Source of the DNA: Turneriella sp.
GTDB taxonomy: Bacteria; Spirochaetota; Leptospiria; Turneriellales; Turneriellaceae
Direction of reading: 5' to 3'
DNA length: 64,000 bases
NCBI GenBank assembly: GCA_019186965.1
Contig: JABARV010000002.1
Location: 124,001-188,000 of the forward strand
How positions within the stretch are numbered: the stretch's first letter is position 1; every line of letters begins with the position of its first letter. Under the pieces are notes generated by a model that was given only the letters and a program-made list of their open reading frames with translations, was not told where the DNA came from and searched no databases. Below are positions 7,997 through 15,578 of the stretch, piece after piece. A program made the position numbers and the translations under genes.

Positions 7997-8824
7997 TTAC
8001 AGCGTAGAAAGTTGTGCAAAAGGATGCGCCTCTATTCTTTTTTGTGCCTCAGGGGATGCATGCCGTATTAACACGTTCTGCTCTCCGCCTAAATCTTTAT
8101 AGCATTGTTGCGCAATGGTTTTTGCTGTATCTTTGGTAGAAATCCCCAAAAGAAGCGAAGCGCAAACGGCACCAATAAAAGTAGACTTTTCCAAAGGCGA
8201 TGTGAGAGACTCGTACGGGCTTGTAGCAGAAATTTCCATAAATTTTTGGAATTCGTCGGGCAGTTTCCATGTAGAAGCTGCCTTTTTTCCCAGTTCAATA
8301 TGCGTTATTCCATACGATTGTTTTTCCAGCTTTTGGAGATCCCATTTATTTTTTTCACACGCTTGTATCATGTCGCTATAGTGTCCCGCGTTTTGTAGCG
8401 CCATGATACTCATACCAATTTTATGGAGGAGCGCGGCCAAAAACGCTTCATCTGCTTCTTTACGCAGCGAAGTTTCCTGTGCGACCATTTGTGCGATGAG
8501 CGCTGCGTATATAGGGTAACGGCTTAGGTGTACCTTAAAAGTATCGCTTTTGTAAGTGGGCGCCATTGCCTTGGTGCTTAGATAAATAACGAGATTTTTT
8601 GTTGCCTTAATGCCTAAGACAGCGAGGGAATCGCGTAAAATTTTTACTTTTCCGGAGCGCCCGTAAAAAGCAGAATTTGCTACGCGTAGTAGCTCTGCAC
8701 TAATTGCCTTGTCGGGGAGCACTAATTTTTCTAAATCGCCAGCACCATTTTTTGGATTATTCGCATCGAATTGAATAACTTGCGCAACAATGGTCGGTAA
8801 CGGCGGAATCGCAAATGAATCCAT
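7997..8824 (-). CDS. HDOD domain signalling protein
   Basis: A 275-residue protein that is almost entirely an HDOD domain, a catalytically inactive relative of HD phosphodiesterases found in bacterial signalling. Recognisable parts are the opening IPPLPTIVAQVIQ, then LRVANSAFYG, and SLAVLGIKATKNLV. It has no attached output domain. ATG 8824 is preferred over GTG 8833; both lie inside an inverted repeat, and no ribosome binding site is evident. It sits 35 bases after a hemerythrin gene and 39 bases before the response-regulator cyclase, suggesting it works in the same pathway. Confidence 0.85.
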   Translation of the reverse strand: MDSFAIPPLPTIVAQVIQFDANNPKNGAGDLEKLVLPDKAISAELLRVANSAFYGRSGKVKILRDSLAVLGIKATKNLVIYLSTKAMAPTYKSDTFKVHLSRYPIYAALIAQMVAQETSLRKEADEAFLAALLHKIGMSIMALQNAGHYSDMIQACEKNKWDLQKLEKQSYGITHIELGKKAASTWKLPDEFQKFMEISATSPYESLTSPLEKSTFIGAVCASLLLGISTKDTAKTIAQQCYKDLGGEQNVLIRHASPEAQKRIEAHPFAQLSTL

Positions 8825-8850
8825 AAGATACACGCTTAATGTATCTTATG
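8822..8850. repeat. Perfect 11-bp inverted repeat at the HDOD start codon
   Basis: CATAAGATACA (8822-8832) and TGTATCTTATG (8840-8850) pair perfectly around a 7-base loop. It lies between the hemerythrin stop (8860) and the HDOD gene, and on the minus strand its distal arm ends in the HDOD ATG. No T-run follows, so it is not an ordinary terminator. It may be an operator or an mRNA hairpin that controls access to the start codon. Confidence 0.6.
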
Positions 8851-8859
8851 CAGTGCATA

Positions 8860-9276
8860 CTATTTTTTATTACTCGTCCTTTCTTTTGAAGAAAGTGCGG
8901 GAATATATTTCATGTCTTCGCGTAAAATGTGCAACTTGAGCCACGATTTCATGAACTCGACAAAGTCGGGAATTTCGAGTCCCCCCGCTTTAATTTCGGC
9001 AGCGTAGAGGAGTACTTGGTTTTTCAAAGTATCGTGTTTCTTTTTGTGTTCATCAAATAAACTAAAACCGACTTTCTGCATAATGGATTCTTCAAAACCA
9101 AAATGGTAAACGGTATAGTCGATAAGTTCTTCGATAATTTGTGAAATTTGTTTTTTACTTTCTTCTGCATTTGCTGCGCGAATTACACGGTTTACTAAAC
9201 CAAAAAGATAAATGTGTTGTTCATCAATTTCTTTGATACCCGTCGAGTAAGAATCACTCCACTCAAATTCGCTCAT
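8860..9276 (-). CDS. Bacteriohemerythrin (first copy)
   Basis: A 138-residue non-haem di-iron protein that binds O2 and in some bacteria NO. All seven expected ligands are present: His21 (IDEQH), His58 and Glu62 (YHFGFEE), His77 and His81 (HKKKH), His116 and Asp121 (HILRED). It is a stand-alone domain with no signal peptide, so cytoplasmic. It starts 14 bases after nnrS on the same strand and is very probably co-transcribed with it, which suggests a role in O2 or NO handling during nitrite respiration. The second copy at 10549-10968 has its ligands at exactly the same positions. Confidence 0.93.
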   Translation of the reverse strand: MSEFEWSDSYSTGIKEIDEQHIYLFGLVNRVIRAANAEESKKQISQIIEELIDYTVYHFGFEESIMQKVGFSLFDEHKKKHDTLKNQVLLYAAEIKAGGLEIPDFVEFMKSWLKLHILREDMKYIPALSSKERTSNKK

Positions 9277-9290
9277 GCAGCTTCACTTTG

Positions 9291-10478
9291 CTACCCAGGC
9301 CTTCCGTCGATGCGCGGACGTACAAGCATCGGTGTGTACTTGACTAGGTAGAGTACAAAAGTAATAAGCCATAGTGAGCCGGCAACTAAGTAACCTGTAT
9401 TTGCGTAGGTTATGCCGATAAGAGGGATGATAACGCGGGCAAGGAGCGCCAAGTTGAGCGTCAAGTATGCAAAGCTAATCGAAGGAGAAGCTTTAATTGG
9501 CCTTCCTGTGTGTCCCAGCGCCACGCGGGTAATCATCCCAAAAATAAACACACCTGCTGCGCCAATACCAAAAACATGCCATGCTGCACTGCGGTATGCG
9601 GCGTCGGTTGGAAGCGAAGCGAAAACCTTTGATAAATATAACGGCATAAAAAAGAAGCCAATAAATAACCAAAAATACCCTGCAAAAAGAATAACTAAGA
9701 TGGGGAATTTAAAAGAAGCAAAAGGGCGCCAGTTATACCAACGCACCGCGTGTAGAACTCCGTAAATAAAAAAAATACCCGCAGCAATGTACGACGCAAT
9801 ATTATGGAATTCAGAGGCAATAAACGCAACAATAGTAATTTGCGTTGCGGGCCAAATCCATTTTTCAAGGCCGGGACGAATTTTGGGCTTGTCGCCCGCC
9901 ATAACGACTCCTGCAAAAAAAGGTAAAATACGGCCTGCAATTATGGCGACTAAAAGTACCGTCATTAAAAGCCCTGTGCGCACCGCATGAAAATAATACT
10001 CTTGCCAAGTACCTACGTAGTGCGTTGCGATAGCCGCGAAAAGGGCTAATTGCATAAGTGTAATGAGATAGAAAGGAGGCCTATTATTTTTTTGTTTAAG
10101 GAGGGGGAGTAAACGATAAATTGCAAAAATACTCGCAGCTGCATCAAAGCCGAAAGATATAAGTGCGTAAGGCTCTGGTAAGTAGAAAGCGAAACGTCCT
10201 AAGAGCCACAGGATAAAAAGTATAAACGCTGATTTTCCGCCTAAAAGAAACTTGCCTGTCCAGTGCTGGCCAGCAGTAAATACAAACCCAAAAATAGCGG
10301 CACGGACAAAACCAAACACCATCTCGTAGGAGTGCCAGTCGGTTCCGCCCAACTGTGTTGTGACAACATGCACGCCGTGGAGCTTTATAAGCCACATCGT
10401 AATAATTGCAACTGCTTCCAGTGCGCTCATAAGAAAGAAAACGCGAAACGCGGTCGTAAATACAGGTAAATTGTACAT
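9291..10478 (-). CDS. nnrS: NnrS family membrane protein
   Basis: A 395-residue polytopic inner-membrane protein with about 12 hydrophobic segments. NnrS is a haem- and copper-containing protein linked to protection from nitrosative stress in denitrifiers. The family start (LPVFTTAFRVFFLMSA), the RILPFFAG segment and the C-terminal RVALGHTGRP motif are present. It lies in the nirK block. An FNR/Dnr-like box (10513-10526) is 35 bases before ATG 10478 and a TATAAT lies between them (10496-10501, minus strand), which would leave a very short leader; no ribosome binding site is visible. Confidence 0.92.
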   Translation of the reverse strand: MYNLPVFTTAFRVFFLMSALEAVAIITMWLIKLHGVHVVTTQLGGTDWHSYEMVFGFVRAAIFGFVFTAGQHWTGKFLLGGKSAFILFILWLLGRFAFYLPEPYALISFGFDAAASIFAIYRLLPLLKQKNNRPPFYLITLMQLALFAAIATHYVGTWQEYYFHAVRTGLLMTVLLVAIIAGRILPFFAGVVMAGDKPKIRPGLEKWIWPATQITIVAFIASEFHNIASYIAAGIFFIYGVLHAVRWYNWRPFASFKFPILVILFAGYFWLFIGFFFMPLYLSKVFASLPTDAAYRSAAWHVFGIGAAGVFIFGMITRVALGHTGRPIKASPSISFAYLTLNLALLARVIIPLIGITYANTGYLVAGSLWLITFVLYLVKYTPMLVRPRIDGRPG

Positions 10479-10512
10479 AGTGTTAATGAAGCCAAATTAT
10501 AGATTGTCGGCC

Positions 10513-10526
10513 TTGACGTAAATCAA
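10513..10526. promoter_or_regulatory. FNR/Dnr-type box upstream of nnrS
   Basis: TTGACGTAAATCAA is a one-base variant of the TTGAT-N4-ATCAA consensus used by FNR, Dnr and NnrR regulators. It is 35 bases upstream of the nnrS start codon, in the 70-base gap after the second hemerythrin gene, and closely resembles the box upstream of nirK. The Dnr-type gene at 13926 is the obvious candidate to bind it. Confidence 0.75.
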
Positions 10527-10548
10527 TAAAAGACAAAAAAGTATAAAA

Positions 10549-10968
10549 TTATAAGGGGCCTGTAGGGGGCTCAGAAAGTTTTGCGACAGCAGGGATAAAC
10601 CGCATATCTTCCATAATAATGTGTTCGGTAAGCCAGCTTTCCATAAACTCGACGAGGTCTTGCCGATTGAGTACACCCTGTTTCAATTGCTGCGTTAGTA
10701 AGTCGAGGCGTGTCCGCATCAATTCGTGCATTTGTTTGTGTTCTTCGTAGTGCTCGTAGTCTGCTTTTTTCAAAATAGCTTCTTCGTAAGCAAAGTGCGT
10801 ATCGACATACCTGTGGAGTTCTGCAATTGTGTCGTCGATAATTTGTGTAGCATCGGGCATTCCCATGTGCTGGAACAAGCGATTGGCAAGCTCGAAAAGG
10901 TATGCATGCTGTTGGTCAATTTTGGGCACGCCAACACTATATTCAATAGTCCATTCTAATCGTGTCAT
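10549..10968 (-). CDS. Bacteriohemerythrin (second copy)
   Basis: A 139-residue stand-alone hemerythrin, diverged from the copy at 8860-9276 but with the full ligand set at the same numbers: His21, His58, Glu62, His77, His81, His116 and Asp121. It follows the SCO gene after 34 bases and precedes nnrS, so it is part of the same nitrite/NO gene group. An O2- or NO-binding role is likely from the family and the context; the sequence does not distinguish between them. Confidence 0.93.
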   Translation of the reverse strand: MTRLEWTIEYSVGVPKIDQQHAYLFELANRLFQHMGMPDATQIIDDTIAELHRYVDTHFAYEEAILKKADYEHYEEHKQMHELMRTRLDLLTQQLKQGVLNRQDLVEFMESWLTEHIIMEDMRFIPAVAKLSEPPTGPL

Positions 10969-11002
10969 TTACGCCCCTTTACTTGCCCACTTTGGCTTAA
11001 GC

Positions 11003-11590
11003 CTAAGGACGTATTTTTTCACGAAACGCCGCTATATCCATGCTTAAACCTGTGTGCTGTGCAATAATTTCTCCTGTTGGGGAAAGTAAAGTAAAAATCG
11101 ACGAATGCGAATATTCCCCATCGTCCAGCTTTTTGTAATTTACCCCAAGCGCGGCGGCAATTTCACGAACAGTATTTTCTTCTCCAGTAAGTAGTGTAAA
11201 CGCATCGGATAATTTCATTTTGTTTTTAAATTTTGTTAAGTTAGCTGGGTTGTCTCTTTGTGGATCAAACGAAATAAGCGCAAAGCGGGTATTCTTGCGT
11301 TGTGCATCGCTGAGCCCTTTTTCTAAACGAGACATTTCTGCCGCGATGCGGGGGCAAATTGCCGTACACGTTGCATAGAACATCGAAAGCACGATGTACT
11401 TGCCCTCCATTTGGTGTAGCATCATTTTTTTCCCGTCTTGGTCGGTAAGCATGTCGTGGAACTCGTAAAGCGACGCACCGGATGCTTTGCCTGCGTCCAT
11501 TTTATGGTGCGCGTGTGGATCTTTTTCTTTGCACGAAAATAATACTCCTAAAAATAAAAATCCAAACGCCAAATTTTTTACTGTTTTCAT
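11003..11590 (-). CDS. SCO1/SenC/PrrC family lipoprotein
   Basis: A 195-residue thioredoxin-fold protein that handles copper or thiol redox on the outside of the inner membrane. The copper-binding CxxxC is Cys75/Cys79 (FYATCTAICPRI) and the third ligand is His162 (GEYSHSS). A lipobox ends at Cys20 (FLFLGVLFSC), so it is probably a lipoprotein; a His-rich HAHHK follows. ATG 11590 is supported by AGGAG just upstream, and its ATGA overlaps the nirV stop. Placed after nirK and nirV, it may help assemble the copper centres of NirK; that role is inferred. Confidence 0.9.
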   Translation of the reverse strand: MKTVKNLAFGFLFLGVLFSCKEKDPHAHHKMDAGKASGASLYEFHDMLTDQDGKKMMLHQMEGKYIVLSMFYATCTAICPRIAAEMSRLEKGLSDAQRKNTRFALISFDPQRDNPANLTKFKNKMKLSDAFTLLTGEENTVREIAAALGVNYKKLDDGEYSHSSIFTLLSPTGEIIAQHTGLSMDIAAFREKIRP

Positions 11591-12333
11591 TTTATCTCCT
11601 TTGCACAACGAAATCCTAAATTAAGTCCAGTGTAATTACCTTTAAGCGAGCTACGCATTCCATAACGCATGTACGCAGTATAGTTTCGTAAATCGCTTCC
11701 CGTGAGGGCAGTTGCTCCACAAAACATATTCGAGTTGGTGTCAGTGTCGGCGCGCGAATCGCCGGTTACCGTCGACGAATTGAAATCTTCGACCCATTCC
11801 CAAATAAGCCCATGCAAATCGTAAACTCCTTGCGGGCTTTTAAGGCCAGTGCCCAAGCGGGGTACAGGCATAGTGTCGTTGGGTTGTGCAAACCATTTTA
11901 AGATACGTTCGTTGTTTGCGGGCAGCGCGTCCCATTTATTGTACGTGGCGACGTATTCCCATTCGTTGAGTGTCGGCAAACGTTTACCCTTAGCGCGGCA
12001 ATACGCACGCGCCGCGTACCACGAAACTTGTGTCATAGCAACACCTTGCAAGGGTGGATTTAATGCAACCCCTTGGAGGTATCCTTTGTCGGCACGGATA
12101 CGCGAAATTTTTTCTTTTTGCCAAGCAGGATTTTTCTCTAAAAAAGCGGCAAAATCCGCCGTCGAAACCGGATATTTATCAATCTGGAATCGGCGTATTT
12201 TGGCGTTCTTCTGATCTTTCGCTAAATCGAAAGGGCGAAAACTGCCTGAAGGTATTGTTACCATATCCTCAGCAAAAAGTGGGACGGCAAAAAATGCCGC
12301 CACCACTATAGTCGGAAGTGCAATCCTGCGCAT
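11587..12333 (-). CDS. nirV: NirV-like formylglycine-generating-enzyme family protein
   Basis: A 248-residue protein of the FGE-sulfatase (SUMF1-like) fold. Seen: VTIPSGSFRPF, VSWYAARAYCRAKGKRLPT (split here as VSWYAARAYCRAKG and KRLPTLNEWEY), GVYDLHGLIWEWVEDF and the ending GLNLGFRCAKE. This matches NirV, the FGE-like protein typically encoded beside nirK; its biochemical role is not settled. ATG 12333 gives a clean signal peptide (MRRIALPTIVVAAFFAVPLFA), while a longer reading would overlap nirK by 77 bases. The start codon lies inside a perfect hairpin (12321-12349). It overlaps the SCO gene by four bases. Confidence 0.85.
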   Translation of the reverse strand: MRRIALPTIVVAAFFAVPLFAEDMVTIPSGSFRPFDLAKDQKNAKIRRFQIDKYPVSTADFAAFLEKNPAWQKEKISRIRADKGYLQGVALNPPLQGVAMTQVSWYAARAYCRAKGKRLPTLNEWEYVATYNKWDALPANNERILKWFAQPNDTMPVPRLGTGLKSPQGVYDLHGLIWEWVEDFNSSTVTGDSRADTDTNSNMFCGATALTGSDLRNYTAYMRYGMRSSLKGNYTGLNLGFRCAKEIK

Positions 12334-12349
12334 ATAATGCGCAGGATTG
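12321..12349. repeat. Perfect 13-bp inverted repeat over the nirV start codon
   Basis: CAATCCTGCGCAT (12321-12333) and ATGCGCAGGATTG (12337-12349) pair perfectly around a 3-base loop (ATA). On the minus strand the nirV ATG is the first codon of the 3' arm. It lies in the nirK-nirV gap and has no T-run after it. It may be an mRNA hairpin that protects the nirK transcript end or limits nirV translation, or an operator. Confidence 0.7.
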
Positions 12350-12361
12350 TTAAAGATTTTC

Positions 12362-13756
12362 TTAATGGCCACCACGCTGTGCAGCGACTTCAGCGGAAGT
12401 AATATCACCACCTGAGTTACCCCATGAATTGAGTACATAGGTCAACACGCTGGCAATGTCGTCGTTCGACAAACCGAGTGCAGGCATGATGCTATCGTAT
12501 TTTTCTTTATTTACCGTTACAGGACCGGATAAACCGTTCATGACTACATGAATCGCCCGTTTTTTATCTGCGTTCAAGAAGTCAGACTTTGCAAGCGGTG
12601 GGAAAGCTTTTGGCACACCCTGCCCTTGGCTCATGTGGCAAGCGGCGCAGGTGGTGTCATAAATGCGTTTACCCACAACCAAACGTTCTTCTTTGTTTTT
12701 GGGACCTGGAGAAGGTACTGTTTCAGAGGGAATTGTTTGCGTCGCGCCCCCTTCTGGGAGGTACACTGTATCGGACTGTTTGCCCGAGTAAATGCTGGGC
12801 ACTGCGTCGCCTTCGGCTTTAATTAAACCCAACGCGCCTTTGTTGAACGTACGGAAAATCGAGTGGTCGACGATGACGTGGTCGCCCGGGACTTCCATTT
12901 TGAATTCAACAATCGCCGAACCACCCGCAGGGATGAGTGTAGTTTGTACGTTCTTTTGGTTACGTTCTGCGCCGCCTTCAGTGTATACCGCGTCGAAAAT
13001 TTCACCAATGACGTGGAACGAGGAAACGAGGTTTGGACCACCGTTACCCACGAACATACGCACTTTGTCGCCCACTTTTGCCTTGAGTGTTTTTTCTTTT
13101 GTCATTGAACCAACGGAACCGTTAAAAACAACGTATTCAGGTTTTTCGTCGAGCGCTTTATCCATATCAAAACCTTGGAGCCCGGCTTGGCCGTGTTTAC
13201 CTTTAGTATAGAATTCTGATTGCATAATGTAAAATTCTTTATCCACCTTGGGTAATCCACCTTTGGGTTCAACTAAAATTAAACCGTACATACCGTTGGC
13301 GATGTGCATACCTACGGGAGCAGTCGCGCAGTGGTAAACATAAAGCCCTGAGTTGAGTGCTTTGAACGAAAATTGCGAGCTGTGGCCGGGAGTTGTAAGC
13401 GAAGATGCTGCTCCACCGCCGGGGCCTGTAACCGCGTGCAAGTCAATGTTATGCGGCATTTTACTTGTAGGATGGTTTGAGAGATGAAACTCAACATCAT
13501 CCCCTTCGCGGATACGGATCATTGGGCCTGGAACGGTACCACCAAATGTCCAAAAGGTGTACTCGACCCCATCAGCAAGACGCCCTTTCAATTCTTTTGT
13601 CTCAAGGTTAATAATCACCTTGGCGTTACCGCTACGGTTCAATTGTGGCGGCACATTGGGGGCATACGCCAAAACAGCCTTTTCTACTTTCTTTGAGCAA
13701 CCCACCGCCAAGAAGGCAAGCGCGGAACTCATCCAGAACACATACTTGAGTTTCAT
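12362..13756 (-). CDS. nirK: Copper nitrite reductase NirK with C-terminal cytochrome c domain
   Basis: A 464-residue lipoprotein reducing nitrite to NO in the periplasm. Lipobox LAVGC puts the lipid on Cys20. Type 1 copper ligands: His102, Cys143, His151, Met156; type 2: His107, His142, His298; catalytic pair Asp105 and His248. All are present. The shortened loop CATAPVGMH lacks the Trp of class I enzymes. After a linker (about 330-355) a c-type cytochrome domain follows, with CAACH (370-374) and a probable axial Met in DSIMPAL. Such fusions carry their own electron donor, as in Ralstonia pickettii NirK. GGAGA precedes ATG 13756. An FNR/Dnr-like box lies 89 bases upstream. Confidence 0.96.
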   Translation of the reverse strand: MKLKYVFWMSSALAFLAVGCSKKVEKAVLAYAPNVPPQLNRSGNAKVIINLETKELKGRLADGVEYTFWTFGGTVPGPMIRIREGDDVEFHLSNHPTSKMPHNIDLHAVTGPGGGAASSLTTPGHSSQFSFKALNSGLYVYHCATAPVGMHIANGMYGLILVEPKGGLPKVDKEFYIMQSEFYTKGKHGQAGLQGFDMDKALDEKPEYVVFNGSVGSMTKEKTLKAKVGDKVRMFVGNGGPNLVSSFHVIGEIFDAVYTEGGAERNQKNVQTTLIPAGGSAIVEFKMEVPGDHVIVDHSIFRTFNKGALGLIKAEGDAVPSIYSGKQSDTVYLPEGGATQTIPSETVPSPGPKNKEERLVVGKRIYDTTCAACHMSQGQGVPKAFPPLAKSDFLNADKKRAIHVVMNGLSGPVTVNKEKYDSIMPALGLSNDDIASVLTYVLNSWGNSGGDITSAEVAAQRGGH

Positions 13757-13844
13757 AAACTCTCCTTTAAAAAATTATTAGACAGCGCGTAAACGATACT
13801 TATCTGTCCAGCCCAAGCCCTAAACACGGCTCGAAGAAATCGCA

Positions 13845-13858
13845 TTGACCTATATCAA
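13845..13858. promoter_or_regulatory. FNR/Dnr-type box between nirK and the Crp/Fnr gene
   Basis: TTGACCTATATCAA differs from TTGAT-N4-ATCAA by one base in one half-site. It sits in the divergent region between nirK (start 13756) and the Crp/Fnr gene (start 13926), so it could control nirK, the regulator itself, or both. Confidence 0.78.
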
Positions 13859-13925
13859 TCGGTGATAATTATTTTTATTAGGCTTGTCGAGGACTGTCAA
13901 AGCTATAAATGCCCGTTGTGATGCC

Positions 13926-14543
13926 ATGACTTCGATCAAGTTTGACAAATTAAATCCAGAAAAAGCAGAGCTCTTACAAAATATCGCCCATTACCGACGC
14001 TATACCAAAACGGAGGTTGTATTCGAAGAGGGCGATGCGTATAAGGGACCGTTTATTGTCGCCGAAGGCCAATTTAAGGTTTTTGTAATGGGCGATGCTG
14101 GTAAAGAAAGTATTTTGCATGTTTTTCGGGAAGGTGAGCTTTTGGCGGGGGGGCCACTTTTCTTAGGTGGCTCATACCCAGCGTCATGCGCTGCGCTCAG
14201 CGATGGTTGCCTCATCGCGTTTGAGCACGACCGTCTCAAAAAAATTACCGAGGCCGACGAATCCATACACAACTACTTCCTCCAACGTACGCTTAAGCTA
14301 TTACCCCACCTAAAACAAAAAATCGAAAGTCTTGCGCTCAAAAGTGCAGAACAACGTATTATAAATTATTTTATTTCATTGGGCGCCGATAGAGATTCGG
14401 TTATACTCGATATACCCAAAAACCAAATCGCCGCGCTCTTGGATCTTACACCCGAGTCGGTAAGCCGTGTGTTAAACCAGCTTACGGCGCGCTCCATTCT
14501 TATCGTAGATGACAAAACATACCGGCTTGTCGGAAAACCATAA
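13926..14543 (+). CDS. Crp/Fnr family regulator, Dnr/NnrR type
   Basis: A 205-residue transcription factor with an N-terminal cyclic-nucleotide-binding-like beta-roll and a C-terminal helix-turn-helix. The recognition region reads IPKNQIAALLDLTPESVSRV, with the Glu-Ser-x-x-Arg pattern that reads TTGA half-sites. There is no N-terminal cysteine cluster, so it is not an iron-sulphur FNR; Dnr/NnrR proteins sense NO, often through haem. ATG 13926 is preferred over an upstream in-frame TTG (13884). It is divergent from nirK and two matching boxes lie at 13845 and 10513, so it is the likely regulator of the nitrite/NO genes. Confidence 0.87.
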   Translation: MTSIKFDKLNPEKAELLQNIAHYRRYTKTEVVFEEGDAYKGPFIVAEGQFKVFVMGDAGKESILHVFREGELLAGGPLFLGGSYPASCAALSDGCLIAFEHDRLKKITEADESIHNYFLQRTLKLLPHLKQKIESLALKSAEQRIINYFISLGADRDSVILDIPKNQIAALLDLTPESVSRVLNQLTARSILIVDDKTYRLVGKP

Positions 14544-14589
14544 GAATGCTTTTTGCTTGACCTACCGAACAGGTAGGAAATCTTTCGCT

Positions 14590-15087
14590 ATGCTTCCTGT
14601 AAAAGTAATCCATCTTATTAAACGTGTCGAACAAATCGACCGTGAAGTAAACGAGCTACACGGCCTTGTTGACGGCATCGACGAAAACCGTTCGTACCGC
14701 AATACGATGAAAATTGCAGCAGAAAAAAAGATTAACGACCTTGTGGGTGAGCGCGTTAAACTAATGGAACTTACAATTGGTAATCCTCCCGAATTTTTAT
14801 CAAAATATGCTTGGCCAGAAGACAAAAAAGAACCTTCGCAGCCACGTATTGCTTTGGAACAACTTTTGGGTTCGTCAAATTCAACATACGAACCCATGCA
14901 CTACGCTGAAAAAGAGCGGAGTGCAGAAAGCCAACCTAAAAATTCTCTTAAAGAATTTACGCGAATGATGAACGTCGACGAAATTTTACCCCGTGCAGTG
15001 GCGGACGCGCACAATAAACCGCGGCAAAAAACACAAACAAAAACCCGTGCAGAGATCTTAAGAGACCTCCCGCCGATGCAGTACTAA
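14590..15087 (+). CDS. Hypothetical protein
   Basis: A 165-residue protein of unknown function. ATG 14590 was chosen because GTAGGAAA lies before it and the sequence further upstream overlaps the Crp/Fnr gene. The first 60 residues form a probable coiled coil (VIHLIKRVEQIDREVNELHG). The rest is polar and low in hydrophobic residues, probably disordered, and ends in EILRDLPPMQY. No signal peptide. It follows the Crp/Fnr gene closely and may share its transcript. Its stop codon is the first part of an IS-end-like repeat. Confidence 0.65.
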   Translation: MLPVKVIHLIKRVEQIDREVNELHGLVDGIDENRSYRNTMKIAAEKKINDLVGERVKLMELTIGNPPEFLSKYAWPEDKKEPSQPRIALEQLLGSSNSTYEPMHYAEKERSAESQPKNSLKEFTRMMNVDEILPRAVADAHNKPRQKTQTKTRAEILRDLPPMQY

Positions 15088-15101
15088 CAGGCTGTTGAAA
15101 A
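15085..15101 (+). repeat. IS-end-like repeat, copy 1
   Basis: TAACAGGCTGTTGAAAA begins exactly at the stop codon of the preceding gene. A 16/17 match lies at 44939-44955, also starting at a stop codon. CAGGCTGTTGAAAA-like sequences are common at the ends of IS1182-type and related insertion sequences. No transposase is attached here, so this is probably a relic. Confidence 0.45.
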
Positions 15102-15154
15102 TTTCCTCCTGTTTTTAAGGCCTGCGTTTTCGATTACGCCCGAAAAACAGTGGA

Positions 15155-15467
15155 ATGCTGATGCCTGTTTCGGCGGCTTGTCAAAGCGGGCAACCTTATG
15201 CCGCGCAAAAAAAACTCGGCGACGATTTTTTTTCCATGCCGCTATCTATCGACAAGAAAGCCTCGGTGCGTGCCGCCCTTATCGAAGAGCACCGCACGCA
15301 TTTTGCGCACGCATCCCCTAAGATGCGCCGACTCGCTACAATTGGCTGCTGCCCTCGTAGCGGGTGGTAACGATCCGTCGCAAATTAATTTTCTCAGTTA
15401 CGACGAGCGCTTAAGTGAAACGGCAGTGCGAGAAGGGTTGTCGGTAATTTATAGTTCGGTTGAGTGA
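15155..15467 (+). pseudogene. PIN-domain (VapC-like) toxin remnant
   Basis: The last part, frame ending at TGA 15465-15467, reads CADSLQLAAALVAGG and then INFLSYDERLSETAVREGL, which matches the C-terminal half of VapC-type PIN ribonucleases (A-D-A-L-Q-L-A-A-A and the FxTFDxRL-type strand with its acidic residue). The N-terminal half with the first catalytic Asp is missing. Plausible upstream residues are in another frame (15155-15370), implying a frameshift. No antitoxin gene is present. It lies next to an IS-end-like repeat, consistent with decay of a mobile toxin-antitoxin pair. The 491 bases between 15088 and 15578 hold nothing else recognisable. Confidence 0.6.
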
Positions 15468-15578
15468 CAGGAATACAAGTGTGATTAGATAAGAAATCTA
15501 AACTCGGCAAAATGTTTAAAACTTCTTAGTACAGCATAATTGGTATCGTTGTTATGAGCGTTAGCTCTACAACTTTAG

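Noticed and set aside
12334-12438. Longer NirV start overlapping nirK
   Set aside because: The extra 35 residues spoil the signal peptide and overlap nirK by 77 bases.
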